A stretch of DNA of 64,000 nt from JADMIH01 sp035274425 (GCA_035274425.1 DATEOC010000027.1:11840-75839), one strand, 5' to 3'; numbered from the stretch's first letter, positions 1-8,860 are shown. Translations and numbers: made by a program. Notes: a model not told the origin generated them from the letters alone.

Positions 1-1634
1 TGGTCCTTGGTGTCATGCGTTACGAGGGTGTAGAAGCTGGCAACAGAGCCATCTTTCTTGGGTCTCAAGATGCGCCCAAGACGCTGGGCCTCCTCCTGGC
101 GAGAGCCGAAGGTACCTGATACCTGTATAGCAACGTTTGCATCTGGTAAGTCGATTGCGAAATTGGCTACTTTGCTCACCACCATCATCTTCAAATTGCC
201 CAATCTGAATTCCCCGTACAGGCGGTCACGCTCAGCATTAGGTGTCTTGCCCGTAATGAGAGGGGCGTTGAACTTCTTAGCGATCTCGTTCAACTGCTCG
301 ATATACTGCCCGATTACCAGCACGCAATCATCCTGGTGGCGCTCAAGTAGGGCTTCGAGCACGTCAATCTTGATGGGGTTCTCGGCGGCGATGCGGTATT
401 TGATGCGGTTGTCGTCGTTGAGCGTGTACTCCATGCGCTCCTCAGGGGTGAGGGGCATCCTGATCTCGGTGCATTCCGCCGTTGCTATCCAGCCTTGCTT
501 TTCGAGGTCTTTCCAGGGCACGTCGTATTTCTTGGGACCAATCAGGGAGAATACGTCGGTCTCGCGCCCATCCTCACGCACCAGGGTAGCTGTGAGGCCG
601 AGGCGCCTGCGGGCCTGTATCTCAGCCGTCACGCGGAAGACGGGCGCGGGGAGGAGATGTACCTCGTCGTAGATTATGAGGCCCCAATCGTGCTTGGTGA
701 AAATCTCGAAGTGAGGGAACTCACCAATCTCGCCGGTATTCTCGTTCACAGCACTTATAGAAGGACGGTAGGTGAGCATCTGGTACGTAGTGACGGTGAT
801 AGGCTTGACTTCCTTCTTGTCGCCCGTGTACTCCCCAACCTGGTCGGCGGTGAGGGTGGTCTTATCGAGCATCTCAGCTATCCACTGGCGCACGGCGGTA
901 GTAGAAGGGGTCAGGATGAGCGTATGGGTCTGCGCCTGCGACATCGTGCCGAGGCCGACCACCGTCTTCCCCGCTCCGCAGGGGAGGACTACTACGCCGC
1001 TACCGCCATGCACGGTGCCCCCGGCCCAGAATGCGCTCGCGGCGTTTATCTGATAGGGGCGGAGTCCGAAGGGCGCTCCATCCCTCACGCTCTGTTCGAG
1101 CAGCGCGAGCTGCAGCGCGTCGCCGTCCGTGTAGCCCGCCAGGTCCTCAGCCGGGTAGCCAAAGAGCACCAGCGCGTGCTTGACGTGGCCCCTCATGCGA
1201 GGGTCTATCCGAAGGGTGTTGCGATCCGGCTGGGAAAGGACGTAAGGCTGTATCTTCTTGTTGCGGGCGACCTCGGCTATGAGCATTGGGTCGTCGGCAC
1301 GTAGTAGCAAGTCCCCATCTTCCGACTTGGTCAGCTTGATGCGCCCGAAGCGGGAGATGTAGTCCTTTATGTCGGTGAGGACGTTCGAGGGAAGGTCAAA
1401 CTTGCTGTAGCGCTCAAGCACTCCAAGCACTATCTCGGCGCTCACGCCCGCAGAAGCTGCGTTCCAGAGGGATAGTGGGGTGATGCGGTAAGTATGGATG
1501 TGCTCCGGGCTTTTCTCAAGCTCGGCGAAGCGTGCAAGGTCGTCACGCGCCGACGAATAGAGCTTGTTGTCTACTTCGAGGAGGAGTGAGCGGTCACTTT
1601 GAACGATAAGAGGGTTCTGAGGATTGTACATCAT
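1..1634 (-). CDS. XPB/ERCC3-type DNA repair helicase, 3' end cut by window
   Basis: Superfamily 2 DNA helicase of the bacterial XPB family, a 3'-5' ATP-dependent translocase linked to nucleotide excision repair. About 544 codons are present and the frame is still open at base 1; known bacterial XPBs are around 540-570 aa, so only a short C-terminal tail should be missing. Visible on the minus strand: an N-terminal XPB-specific domain (roughly residues 1-190), Walker A PCGAGKT near residue 218, DEVH box near residue 322, TATLVREDGRE (motif III region), and a C-terminal helicase half ending in the motif VI sequence QRLGRILRP. Start: two in-frame ATGs (1634, 1631) follow a GAGG stretch about 10 bases upstream. 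It stands alone; recO follows in the opposite direction across a repeat-filled gap. The DEVH rather than DEAH box and the bacterial length support XPB over a RecQ or UvrB assignment. Confidence 0.93.
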   Translation of the reverse strand, partial: MMYNPQNPLIVQSDRSLLLEVDNKLYSSARDDLARFAELEKSPEHIHTYRITPLSLWNAASAGVSAEIVLGVLERYSKFDLPSNVLTDIKDYISRFGRIKLTKSEDGDLLLRADDPMLIAEVARNKKIQPYVLSQPDRNTLRIDPRMRGHVKHALVLFGYPAEDLAGYTDGDALQLALLEQSVRDGAPFGLRPYQINAASAFWAGGTVHGGSGVVVLPCGAGKTVVGLGTMSQAQTHTLILTPSTTAVRQWIAEMLDKTTLTADQVGEYTGDKKEVKPITVTTYQMLTYRPSISAVNENTGEIGEFPHFEIFTKHDWGLIIYDEVHLLPAPVFRVTAEIQARRRLGLTATLVREDGRETDVFSLIGPKKYDVPWKDLEKQGWIATAECTEIRMPLTPEERMEYTLNDDNRIKYRIAAENPIKIDVLEALLERHQDDCVLVIGQYIEQLNEIAKKFNAPLITGKTPNAERDRLYGEFRLGNLKMMVVSKVANFAIDLPDANVAIQVSGTFGSRQEEAQRLGRILRPKKDGSVASFYTLVTHDTKD

Positions 1635-1762
1635 CGTATTAATTACCTCGATCCACGAGATATTTTGCGCCAGGCGTAGCATGTCGCAGAGTCTAATTCT
1701 ACCACATCTCGTTTGCGCTCACCAGAAATCCACATCCTGGAGTTTTCTTGGAAGGGGATACT

Positions 1763-1935
1763 GGACGACGGACGACGGACGAAGGATTAAACACAGAGGC
1801 ACAAAGGTCACAGAGGACACACAGAGGTTCTTAATGGCAAATAGCAATCCATAATAATTTCTGTGTTATCTTTGTGTTCTCTGCGTCGTTGTGTTTAATC
1901 CGTCGTCCGTCGTCTGTCGTCTGTCGTCCGTTGTC
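1763..1935. repeat. Palindromic dispersed element with heptamer ends (copy A)
   Basis: This fills most of the 360-base gap between the XPB gene and recO. The left side has GACGACG heptamers, then GGATTAAACACAGAGG and a run of CACAGAGG-like units. The right side is the approximate reverse complement (CTCTGTG, CTTTGTGTTCTCTGCGTC, TGTTTAATC, then CGTCGTC heptamers), so the element can fold as a long imperfect hairpin. A second copy lies at 44515-44670. No coding potential is visible. Confidence 0.8.
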
Positions 1936-1958
1936 GGCAGAACTGACGCCTAATCGGG

Positions 1959-1964
1959 TATAAT
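1959..1964 (+). promoter_or_regulatory. -10 box (TATAAT) for recO
   Basis: A perfect TATAAT lies 32 bases before the recO start, just outside the repeat element. No good -35 hexamer is visible at the usual spacing, so only the -10 is called. Confidence 0.5.
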
Positions 1965-1995
1965 TAGAGGTGAGATTCGCGAGGAGTGAGAGTGA

Positions 1996-2760
1996 GTGAT
2001 GAGCGCAAGAGAGCATCTTTATAAATCTGAAGCGGTAGTGATGAAGCGTATGGACCTGGGGGAGGCGGACAAGATTCTGACCATCTTTACGCCTCACTTC
2101 GGTAAGCTGCGGGTCGTTGCCAAGGGCGTGCGGCGGGTGACGAGCAGGTTGGCCGGGCACGTAGAGCTATTCACCCGTAGCCAAATGCTGCTCGCGAAGG
2201 CCCGCAACCTGGATATTATCACCCAGAGCGAAACTGTAGACGCTTACCGCCCGTTGCACGATAACCTGGAGCGCATCGCCCACGCATCCTACGCGGCGGA
2301 GCTGCTCGATGCGCTCACGCCTGACGCGTTAGAAAATTACCCCGTCTACAGGCTGATGGTGGAGGCGCTTGGGCTTCTTTCGACGGAGCCGCACCCCGAC
2401 CGCGTGCTGCGCTGGTTCGAGTTGCAGTTGCTCAATTACATGGGGTACGCGCCAGAGCTAGCAAAGTGCGTGGAGTGCCGCAATGACCTCGCGCCCACCG
2501 TAAACGCCTTCAGCCCCGCGCTGGGTGGCGCAGTGTGCTCCTCATGCCGGAGGGTGGGGGTGGGACGTGATATGTCGGTTAACGCCCTCAAAGTGCTCCG
2601 CCTCGCACAGCGCAACCCTTACAGCGCGATGCGCCGCCTCCGCATAGACGAAGAGCTATACGAGGAGCTTCGCTCCATAATGCAGAGCTATATCTCATAC
2701 ATATTGGAGCGCGAGCTGAGGTCTGCACACTTTATCAAGACGGCGAGTGGGCAAGCATGA
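1996..2760 (+). CDS. recO: DNA repair protein RecO
   Basis: RecO mediates loading of RecA on gaps together with RecR and anneals SSB-coated single strands. The 254-aa product has the family layout: an N-terminal OB fold beginning with the typical SEAVVMKRMDLGEADKILT pattern, followed by GKLRVVAKGVRR, then a helical domain with a four-cysteine zinc site (CVEC near residue 156 and CSSC near residue 177). Length matches the family. GAGGAG at 1981-1986 is 9 bases before the GTG at 1996; the ATG at 1999 is an equally possible start. It is transcribed away from XPB, so two DNA-repair genes flank one repeat element. No downstream partner shares its transcript, since the next gene is convergent. Confidence 0.95.
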   Translation: MMSAREHLYKSEAVVMKRMDLGEADKILTIFTPHFGKLRVVAKGVRRVTSRLAGHVELFTRSQMLLAKARNLDIITQSETVDAYRPLHDNLERIAHASYAAELLDALTPDALENYPVYRLMVEALGLLSTEPHPDRVLRWFELQLLNYMGYAPELAKCVECRNDLAPTVNAFSPALGGAVCSSCRRVGVGRDMSVNALKVLRLAQRNPYSAMRRLRIDEELYEELRSIMQSYISYILERELRSAHFIKTASGQA

Positions 2761-2861
2761 TTGTTTAATGATTCAAAGCTGTCCTTCGGACTCTTTTAGG
2801 TGATCCTTCATGTTGGGCTGTGATAAAGGCATTCTGGTCTTTGTGCGCCAACTTCTAATCA

Positions 2862-4625
2862 TTAGATAAGGGCAAAGCCATCACGGATCACATCAGCTAT
2901 GAGTTTTCGTCGAGCAGAAAGGAAATCGAAATAATCCATGTGCTCCCAGCCCTTGGGCAGTGCGTGCCAGTAATGCATCCGCTTGAGGTCTTCAGGGGAG
3001 AAACGGGTGGCGAACTTAGGGAAGTATTCGGCAGGGGGCGCGTCAGAGACGGCTATGTTGTCGAACCATTCCATGAGAGCGAAATTAGCTATCTGGTTGG
3101 TGTTGATCGTGCCGGTGATGCCTTGTTTCGTCAGATAAGCTTTGGGGAAGAGATGGTGGCGTTCGACTGCTGATTTGTGAGCCTGCATAGTGGGGCTCAA
3201 TAAGTCGGGGATTTTCACCTTGGAAAAGAGGGCGTGAGCATCCAGTAAGTTGAGTGCCGCGTAATAGGCGAAGAGGGATGGCGTCCGTGCGGAAGAGGTG
3301 GCAAGGTTGTTGGGGAGGGTTATGCTCCAATAGTCATCAGTAAACGTGTCATTCATGATATGATCGAGGAGGGCTATGAAGTCCTCTTTCTTCTTGATGT
3401 CACGCAGCCGAGCTAGGTCTCCCTCCATCATCGTTTCTGGGCTGGCTGAGTATCGGGCGGTAAGGGATGTCATAAAGAACCAGCGTGCCATGATATTGCG
3501 TAGGCTGAAGGGTTCCACGCCATACTCGTGCTTGCCAATGAGGAAGAGTGTGTAGGCATAGAGGAGGGCCGTTTCGGAGGTAATCATGCTGCCGGAGCGG
3601 TATCCGGCACTCAACAGCGTCTTAAGGAATTCTGCCCAATTTTGGAGATTGAGAGCATGATCCTGTGCTCGCTCAAGTACTGCAAATTGCGCTTCGCGGC
3701 GTTCGGCGGCGACAACACCTGTGTCTAAGTCCTTACCTCGAAGGAGATTATAAACGTGCTGTAAGCGGGCACGATGGAAGCCGAGACCTACGCTTACGCG
3801 AAGCATCTGGTCAGGAGCTGGTTTGATATAAGGATTGTAGGGAGATGGAGTTTGAGCGGGCTGTGGCGGGTTCTTGGCGGCGCGGCTAAAGCGCTCAAGA
3901 TCGACGCGGCCCTCCTCCCAGAAGACAGACATAAGAGTGAGGATGAAGTCGGCTTGGTTGAGCTTGACGCCTTCGCTGTTGATGCGGACAAAAATGTCGG
4001 CTACAGCTTCTTCGTCTACAGTGGCGGCAACTTCAAGAGCCGTGAAGGGATATTTCTGAAGGTCAAATAGACGGTCGAGGTTTTCGCTGTTCGCGTCGCG
4101 CTCTTCCTCTGATAGCTCGCGCTTGGACGATAGGTTGGCAAGGAATTTCTCTATAAATTTATAGCTTCCTTTGCCGGAAGACCAGATAGTAGAGATATCA
4201 GGTATGAACTCAGGGTCCTTGCGTATGGCTGCATCAGCGACCTCAAACTTAGCGTCACGAGGGCGGAAGGCGATCTCTATGCGCGTCTCATGGTAGTTCT
4301 GATCAATCACGGGCTTGCCCCGAAGCACAGCGTAGAGGGAAGTGAGGCGCTGCTGGCCGTCCACGATAAGTAAGGAGGGTACACTGTGGGTCTTGGGACC
4401 GACGCCGATAGGTCGTGCTCCTTTGACGCCTGCATTCTGCCAAAAGAGAAGGTAGCCGACTGGGAAGCCACGATACATCGAGTCGAAGAGGTCACGCACC
4501 TTGGTGGCGGGCCAGACGAAAGGACGCTGGATGTCAGGCAGGCCGATATCCCCGATCTCTATATAGTGGAGCAGACCGGAGAGGTCGTAGTCTACATGTT
4601 TGAAGACGGTGCGAGTATCGGTCAT
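2862..4625 (-). CDS. GmrSD-like DUF262/HNH protein
   Basis: A 587-aa protein with the two-domain layout of single-chain GmrSD-type modification-dependent restriction enzymes. The N-terminal DUF262 half carries LPDIQRPFVWP near residue 30 and the signature DGQQRLTSL near residue 90, associated in this family with nucleotide-dependent activity. The C-terminal half carries RHHLFPKAYL near residue 500, the HNH-like core of DUF1524. GGAGG lies 6 bases before the ATG, fixing the start. GmrSD enzymes cleave DNA with sugar-modified cytosines and act against T-even-like phages; that this protein does so is inference. No methylase or other restriction gene is adjacent; its neighbours are recO (convergent) and an SDR gene upstream on the same strand. 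Housekeeping or signalling DUF262 proteins also exist, so defence is likely but not certain. Confidence 0.82.
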   Translation of the reverse strand: MTDTRTVFKHVDYDLSGLLHYIEIGDIGLPDIQRPFVWPATKVRDLFDSMYRGFPVGYLLFWQNAGVKGARPIGVGPKTHSVPSLLIVDGQQRLTSLYAVLRGKPVIDQNYHETRIEIAFRPRDAKFEVADAAIRKDPEFIPDISTIWSSGKGSYKFIEKFLANLSSKRELSEEERDANSENLDRLFDLQKYPFTALEVAATVDEEAVADIFVRINSEGVKLNQADFILTLMSVFWEEGRVDLERFSRAAKNPPQPAQTPSPYNPYIKPAPDQMLRVSVGLGFHRARLQHVYNLLRGKDLDTGVVAAERREAQFAVLERAQDHALNLQNWAEFLKTLLSAGYRSGSMITSETALLYAYTLFLIGKHEYGVEPFSLRNIMARWFFMTSLTARYSASPETMMEGDLARLRDIKKKEDFIALLDHIMNDTFTDDYWSITLPNNLATSSARTPSLFAYYAALNLLDAHALFSKVKIPDLLSPTMQAHKSAVERHHLFPKAYLTKQGITGTINTNQIANFALMEWFDNIAVSDAPPAEYFPKFATRFSPEDLKRMHYWHALPKGWEHMDYFDFLSARRKLIADVIRDGFALI

Positions 4626-4679
4626 GATGCGCCTCCAGTGAAACTGATACTTGGTCGCGTTCCCTCTACAGCATTTCCT

Positions 4680-5465
4680 TTATCTTGCGAGCAGCTCCTC
4701 CACTTCGTGCGCGTCAAGGGCGCGCCCGTTGAGGTCTTCGGTGCGGGATGTGCTACAAAGGTAAGAGATTATCTCGGCGGGGCGCTCAGGTGGGACGAGA
4801 CGGCCTTTTTGCTTATATACTGAAAAGAGCGTGCGTAGCTCCGGGGTAATCGCTTCGGCGGAGCGGGTGCGCAGGTCTTCTTGCATCCGGGTGTCAAGCA
4901 AGCCTGGACGCAACGCTACCGCCACTACCCCTATGGAAGCCCCTTCGGCTGCGATAAGGCGCGTCAGGTGCTCGACAGCGGCTTTCGCTACGCTATAGGC
5001 GGCCAGCGAGGGGACCGCGAAGGCAGCCGAATCGGACGAGATATTGACTATCCGTCCCCACTTGCGGCGCGCCATATCTCTCATAGCCTCCCGCGAACAG
5101 AGAAATGTCCCTGTCAGGTTTACGTCTATAACGCTCTGCCACTCGGCAAGAGATAGGGTAACAATCGGGCGGGTAGCCCCGGTCTGACCCGCGTTGTTGA
5201 CCAGGATGTCCACCCCGCCCCAACGTTTGCGGACGGCATCGAAGGCCTCGGCAACTTCGCGCTCGCGTGTAACATCGGCGTGTATAGCGAGCGCGCGGCC
5301 GACGCCGTAATATTGCCTCACCAGCCTGGCCGTCTCCTCCACTTCAGAGAGTGAGCGGGCCAGCACTGCCACTTTAGCCCCACGCTCAGCGAGAGCCAGC
5401 GCCGTAGCTCTCCCCAGACCGCGACCACCACCCGTCACCAGGGCGACTTTGCCCTCAAGCTCCAT
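4680..5465 (-). CDS. SDR family NAD(P)-dependent oxidoreductase
   Basis: A classical short-chain dehydrogenase/reductase of 261 aa. It has the Rossmann nucleotide motif TGGGRGLG (residues 11-18), NNAG (90-93), catalytic Ser in NISSDS (about 143) and the YSVAK motif with Tyr157 and Lys161. An Arg-rich position after beta-2 (LARS) rather than Asp favours NADP(H). The substrate cannot be read from the sequence; the FabG/3-oxoacyl reductase-like form is only one of many possibilities. GAGGAG precedes the ATG. It lies 54 bases upstream of the GmrSD-like gene on the same strand and may be co-transcribed, though no functional link is apparent. Confidence 0.9.
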   Translation of the reverse strand: MELEGKVALVTGGGRGLGRATALALAERGAKVAVLARSLSEVEETARLVRQYYGVGRALAIHADVTREREVAEAFDAVRKRWGGVDILVNNAGQTGATRPIVTLSLAEWQSVIDVNLTGTFLCSREAMRDMARRKWGRIVNISSDSAAFAVPSLAAYSVAKAAVEHLTRLIAAEGASIGVVAVALRPGLLDTRMQEDLRTRSAEAITPELRTLFSVYKQKGRLVPPERPAEIISYLCSTSRTEDLNGRALDAHEVEELLAR

Positions 5466-5540
5466 TGCTTGGCCTCTCCTCTACCACCGTCTGTTTTCAA
5501 GCACATCTTAGCACGGAAGCCTTGTGCTGTCCAGCTATGC

Positions 5541-5692
5541 GGACGACGGATAACGGACGACGGACAACGGACGACGGACGACGGAGTGAAACGTGATGCG
5601 TAATGCGTGATGCATGAGAGTATTGTGTAATCTCTGCCCACTGCCTTCTGCCTACTTTCTGTCGTCTGTCGTCCGTCGTCCATCGTCCGTCT
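5541..5692. repeat. Heptamer repeats (GACGACG/GTGATGC), inverted arrangement
   Basis: Imperfect GACGACG units, then GTGATGC-like units, then the reverse-complement units CGTCGTC and CATCGTC up to just before the next gene. The divergent gap between the SDR gene and the mannosyltransferase is almost entirely repeat. Confidence 0.75.
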
Positions 5693-5712
5693 ATGATATA
5701 CTCTATCTTGCC

Positions 5713-7290
5713 ATGCGAACTGAAGCAGAAAGGAAAGAGGGCGACTCGGAGGCTGCGGACGGTAAGACGCAGCAGATGCCCCTTGTGCAAGGACCGGCAT
5801 CCGCAGCCGTTAGGGCTTCAGGTGATGCGAGCCATACAACGCGCGTGAAGTCCCAAGGGGAAGAACGCGTCACCGCCGAGGTGCCCCAAGAGACTGTGCC
5901 GATGCAGGCGGTAGCATGGCCTCCAGCGCCAGTGCCTGTAAGCGTGGATGACACAGCGCCAACGAAGCCGCCACCCATCCGGGGAAAGGTCAAGGAGTCG
6001 CATGCAGGCGCTTCCAGCAAAGGTGCCGATGCCAGCCCGCGTCCGGGACTCTTCACCGCCGAGCTGAGGCGGGCGCTACCACCGTGGGCGCTGCCTCTCT
6101 TGACATTCCAGCCCTTCAGCGTCTGGCTGGGATCACGTCTTGCGCTTGGTTTGGTGGCGGTGCTGGCCGGCATAATGCTCCCTTCGGTAACTGACCTGGG
6201 GAGGCAACCCGCGGGCACGGCCAACTGGTACGGATCGCCGGGTGGGCCGCTTCTCAACGGACTGGCTGACAGGCTTGCAGGGGTGTGGACGCGCTGGGAT
6301 GGGCAGTGGTACTTGAAGATCGCCACCGAAGGCTACAGCCGGGATGACGGCAGCGCGGCCTTCTTCCCACTCTACCCCTGGTCGGTGAAAGTATTTGGTT
6401 GGCTGGCGGGCGAGCGGTATATATGGGCCGGGACGCTTCTCTCGGCGCTATTCTTCCTGGTCGCCCTAGTGCTGCTACACCGCCTCGTACGCCTCGACTT
6501 CCACCCAAAGGACGCTCACCGCACGATATTCTACGTGGCAGCCTTCCCGATGGCTTTCTTCTTCTGGGCCGTGTATAGCGAGTCGCTGTTCCTCCTCCTG
6601 GCGGTGGCTACGCTGCTGGCAGCGCGGACGCAAAGATGGTGGTGGGCAGCGGTGTCAGTTTCATTTGCTATCTGGACGCGCACAACAGGGTTGCTCTTGC
6701 TCTTACCTCTAGGCTGGGAGATGTGGAGGGCCTTACGCCCACCACTACCCACTACGCCTGATGCGATGCCGCCACGTCGCCCTTCGAGGCTGGCTTTAGC
6801 GTCACTCTCGCTCCCTCTCTTCTCCTTGTTAGGATTATTAGGCTGGGCGGCGGCGATGTTCGGCAATCCATTCGCATCGCTCTCCGCGCAGGAGGTGTGG
6901 AATCGCGAATTCTCGTGGCCGTGGCAGACTATAGCGGGCGCGTTCAGAGTCGCCACGCAGATGGAGTTCAAGCTGCAACTTGAGAACCAGAGCTGGACTT
7001 ACCTGGGCGCGCTTGTACTCGCGGTGGTGGTCGGAGTGCTCTCGCTCCGCTGGCTGCGGGGAAGCTACAGTCTCTATCTGTGGGCAGGCATCCTCTTCCC
7101 CCTCTTCTCGGCCACACGCAACGACCCTCTCCTGTCATACCCACGTTTTCTGATCGTACTTTTCCCTATGTTCATAGTGCTGGCCCTTCTTGGTCGCAAC
7201 CGCTACGCAGATCAGGTGATAACGTGGCTCAGCATTGTGCTGCTGACCTTCTACACGATCCGCTTTGTGAATTGGTACTGGGTGGCTTGA
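5713..7290 (+). CDS. PIG-V/Gpi18-like membrane mannosyltransferase
   Basis: A polytopic membrane glycosyltransferase (about 525 aa) of the PIG-V/Gpi18-related family, expected to use a polyprenyl-phosphate sugar donor at the outer face of the membrane. The first 120 residues are charged, Ala/Pro-rich and probably disordered; then come about ten hydrophobic segments. The diagnostic loop RWDGQWYLKIATEGY follows the first membrane segment, and FFPLYPW follows it, as in this family. The reading frame stays open to an ATG at 5614, but those 33 codons are translated heptamer repeat, so I place the start at 5713. No strong Shine-Dalgarno is seen. The acceptor is unknown. A disordered N-terminus of this size is unusual for the family. 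Confidence 0.82.
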   Translation: MRTEAERKEGDSEAADGKTQQMPLVQGPASAAVRASGDASHTTRVKSQGEERVTAEVPQETVPMQAVAWPPAPVPVSVDDTAPTKPPPIRGKVKESHAGASSKGADASPRPGLFTAELRRALPPWALPLLTFQPFSVWLGSRLALGLVAVLAGIMLPSVTDLGRQPAGTANWYGSPGGPLLNGLADRLAGVWTRWDGQWYLKIATEGYSRDDGSAAFFPLYPWSVKVFGWLAGERYIWAGTLLSALFFLVALVLLHRLVRLDFHPKDAHRTIFYVAAFPMAFFFWAVYSESLFLLLAVATLLAARTQRWWWAAVSVSFAIWTRTTGLLLLLPLGWEMWRALRPPLPTTPDAMPPRRPSRLALASLSLPLFSLLGLLGWAAAMFGNPFASLSAQEVWNREFSWPWQTIAGAFRVATQMEFKLQLENQSWTYLGALVLAVVVGVLSLRWLRGSYSLYLWAGILFPLFSATRNDPLLSYPRFLIVLFPMFIVLALLGRNRYADQVITWLSIVLLTFYTIRFVNWYWVA

Positions 7291-7313
7291 CGTACCCTGG
7301 ATGGCACTCTTAC

Positions 7314-7322
7314 TGTTATAAT
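7314..7322 (+). promoter_or_regulatory. Extended -10 promoter (TGTTATAAT) of the toxin-antitoxin pair
   Basis: TGn followed by a perfect TATAAT lies 41 bases before the antitoxin start. It carries no recognisable -35 element at 17 bases, as expected for an extended -10 promoter. Confidence 0.5.
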
Positions 7323-7362
7323 TCTCTCATAGGTATGGAAGTATGACTTATGGAGGGACGTT

Positions 7363-7662
7363 ATGGCAGCATCGAAATTATCGATGGTCCAGGAGAAGGG
7401 CCAGGTCACTATCCCTGCTGAGATACGCCGCAAGCTCGGCTTGAAGAAGGGTGATATGGTGGCGTTCATTGAGACGGAAGATGGTGTGCTAATTTCTCCT
7501 CGTGAAGTGGTTGTCATGCGTGCATTAGACCAAATTGGAGCCATGCTCAGGGAGAAGGGCATCACCCTTGAGGAGATGATGGAGAGTGGGCGAGAGATAA
7601 GAGGCCAGATTGTAAAAGAAAAGTATGGCTTAGACCCTGGGCTAGACCCAAGAGATGATTAG
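7363..7662 (+). CDS. AbrB/MazE-type antitoxin
   Basis: A 99-aa protein with an N-terminal SpoVT/AbrB swapped-hairpin DNA-binding domain: VQEKGQVTIPAEIRRKLGLKKGD at residues 8-30 is the family core, read here in two parts (GQVTIPAEIRRKLGL then KKGDMVAF). The C-terminal half (EKGITLEEMMESGREIRGQI) is helical and probably neutralises the toxin. GGAGGG precedes the ATG. The stop overlaps the start of the PIN gene by 8 bases, which indicates translational coupling. AbrB-type antitoxins of VapB kind usually repress their own promoter; the site itself is not identified here. Confidence 0.9.
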   Translation: MAASKLSMVQEKGQVTIPAEIRRKLGLKKGDMVAFIETEDGVLISPREVVVMRALDQIGAMLREKGITLEEMMESGREIRGQIVKEKYGLDPGLDPRDD

Positions 7663-8089
7663 GGCATTTGTGGATAGCAGTGTCTTGTTTTCTGCTTGCT
7701 TATCCACAACTGGTGCTTCCCGCGAGGTATTGCGTGAGGGGGCGATAGGTAACGTGATGTTGGTCATCAGCGAGGATGTAGTCGATGAGACGGAGCGGAA
7801 CCTGTTAAAGAAACGATCTGATGCCCTGCCAGTTCTGTATAATTTGCTAAGCTTTTTTGACATTGAGGTTGTAAACCCAACGGCGCAGGAGGTGTCGGAA
7901 GCTGCCCAGTACACTATGTATAAGGACGCGCCTATAGTGGCTGCAGCAAAGAAAGCTGGAACGACTTACCTGGTGAGTCTCAATCGCCGCCACCTTGTAG
8001 GGGTTCCCGAAGTGAGCGCAGGGTCGGGCCTCAGCATCGTTTTGCCGGAGGAGCTTCTGCGGCAGATAAGAGAGGGGCAGCAATCGTGA
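7655..8089 (+). CDS. PIN-domain ribonuclease toxin
   Basis: A 144-aa PIN-domain protein, the likely VapC-like toxin partner of the preceding AbrB gene. PIN acidic residues visible: FVDSSVLFSA (Asp6) near the N-terminus, the central ISEDVVDETERNL (Glu near 43), and KDAPIVAAAKKAGTTYLVSLNRRHL with the third and fourth acidic positions near residue 91 (D in KDAP). It overlaps the antitoxin by 8 bases. PIN toxins cut specific RNAs, often tRNA or rRNA loops; the target here is unknown. Confidence 0.87.
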   Translation: MIRAFVDSSVLFSACLSTTGASREVLREGAIGNVMLVISEDVVDETERNLLKKRSDALPVLYNLLSFFDIEVVNPTAQEVSEAAQYTMYKDAPIVAAAKKAGTTYLVSLNRRHLVGVPEVSAGSGLSIVLPEELLRQIREGQQS

Positions 8090-8135
8090 AGACCCTATGT
8101 CTCTTCGAGAAGTATTTCAATAGGACGGGTAACTA

Positions 8136-8684
8136 ATGTTTGGACAGCGCCTTGGAACGGGCGATGATGGCTATACCGACCTACTGGGACCTGACCGCGT
8201 GCCCAAGTACGACTTGCGCCCCGAAACTTACGGCACCCTCGATGAGGCAAGCAGCGCGCTCGGTCTGGCACGTGCGCTCTCCCAGCAGGAGCGCGTGCAT
8301 GAGATATTGCGGCAGGTCCAGCACGATCTCTACCTGATGATGGCCGAGGTCGCCATCCCCGCCGCCCAAATAGAGAAGCTCCCTTACCGCATCAAGCCGG
8401 AGCAGGCAGAGTGGCTCGACGCCACCATAAGCGAGTTGGAGAAAGAGGTAGAGATGCCGAAGCAGTTCGTCCTGCCTGGGGCAAGCGCGGCATCTGCGGC
8501 GATTGACCTGGGGCGGACAATCGTGCGCCGGGCAGAGCGCCACGCCGTGCGTCTCGTCCATGAAGGCCAGATGCCAGCGGGAAACGTCCTGCGCTACCTC
8601 AATCGCCTCTCGTCTCTCCTCTTCGTGCTGGCACGCTACGAAGAGCACGCGTCCGGCACGCCGTTTGACATAGCAAAAAGGTAA
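8136..8684 (+). CDS. pduO: Cob(I)alamin adenosyltransferase, PduO type
   Basis: Transfers the adenosyl group of ATP to cob(I)alamin to make adenosylcobalamin. The 182-aa protein has the ATP-binding N-terminus FGQRLGTGDDGYTDLLG, the TYGTLDEASSALGLA segment, and the C-terminal signature RTIVRRAER followed by LRYLNRLSSLLFVLARY, which hold the catalytic Arg and Asn positions of PduO-type trimers. Length fits the family (about 180-190). The Asp of the usual LNRLSD motif is Ser here. It starts 47 bases after the PIN gene and could be read through from it, but a functional link is unlikely. Confidence 0.93.
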   Translation: MFGQRLGTGDDGYTDLLGPDRVPKYDLRPETYGTLDEASSALGLARALSQQERVHEILRQVQHDLYLMMAEVAIPAAQIEKLPYRIKPEQAEWLDATISELEKEVEMPKQFVLPGASAASAAIDLGRTIVRRAERHAVRLVHEGQMPAGNVLRYLNRLSSLLFVLARYEEHASGTPFDIAKR

Positions 8685-8744
8685 AACTGTACTAAATGAA
8701 CTGGATGAACTCTGAGACCCCCATCCATTTTCATGCAATAATTC

Positions 8745-8770
8745 CTTGAGAGCATTAGTAAGCTCTCAAG
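8745..8770. terminator. Hairpin between convergent genes
   Basis: CTTGAGAGC and its exact reverse complement GCTCTCAAG are separated by 8 bases, between the convergent PduO and peptidase-fusion genes. There is no clear T-run, so it may be a simple stem rather than an intrinsic terminator. Confidence 0.4.
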
Positions 8771-8860
8771 CTCCATGTTTGACGAGGCGTTTTGTACACA
8801 TTAGGAGTGGAGAAAGGCCACATTGGGCGTGGAACAATGCGCTTGAAACAGCAACCGCCG

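Noticed and set aside
495..1304. Plus-strand 269-codon open frame
   Set aside because: It lies opposite the XPB helicase, whose motifs are clear on the minus strand; the frame has no ribosome binding site and is Arg/Gly/Val-rich as expected of a shadow.
5614..5712. Longer N-terminus for the PIG-V-like protein from ATG 5614
   Set aside because: The extra 33 codons are translated repeat (RRPSSV-type) that appears in many frames across the window.
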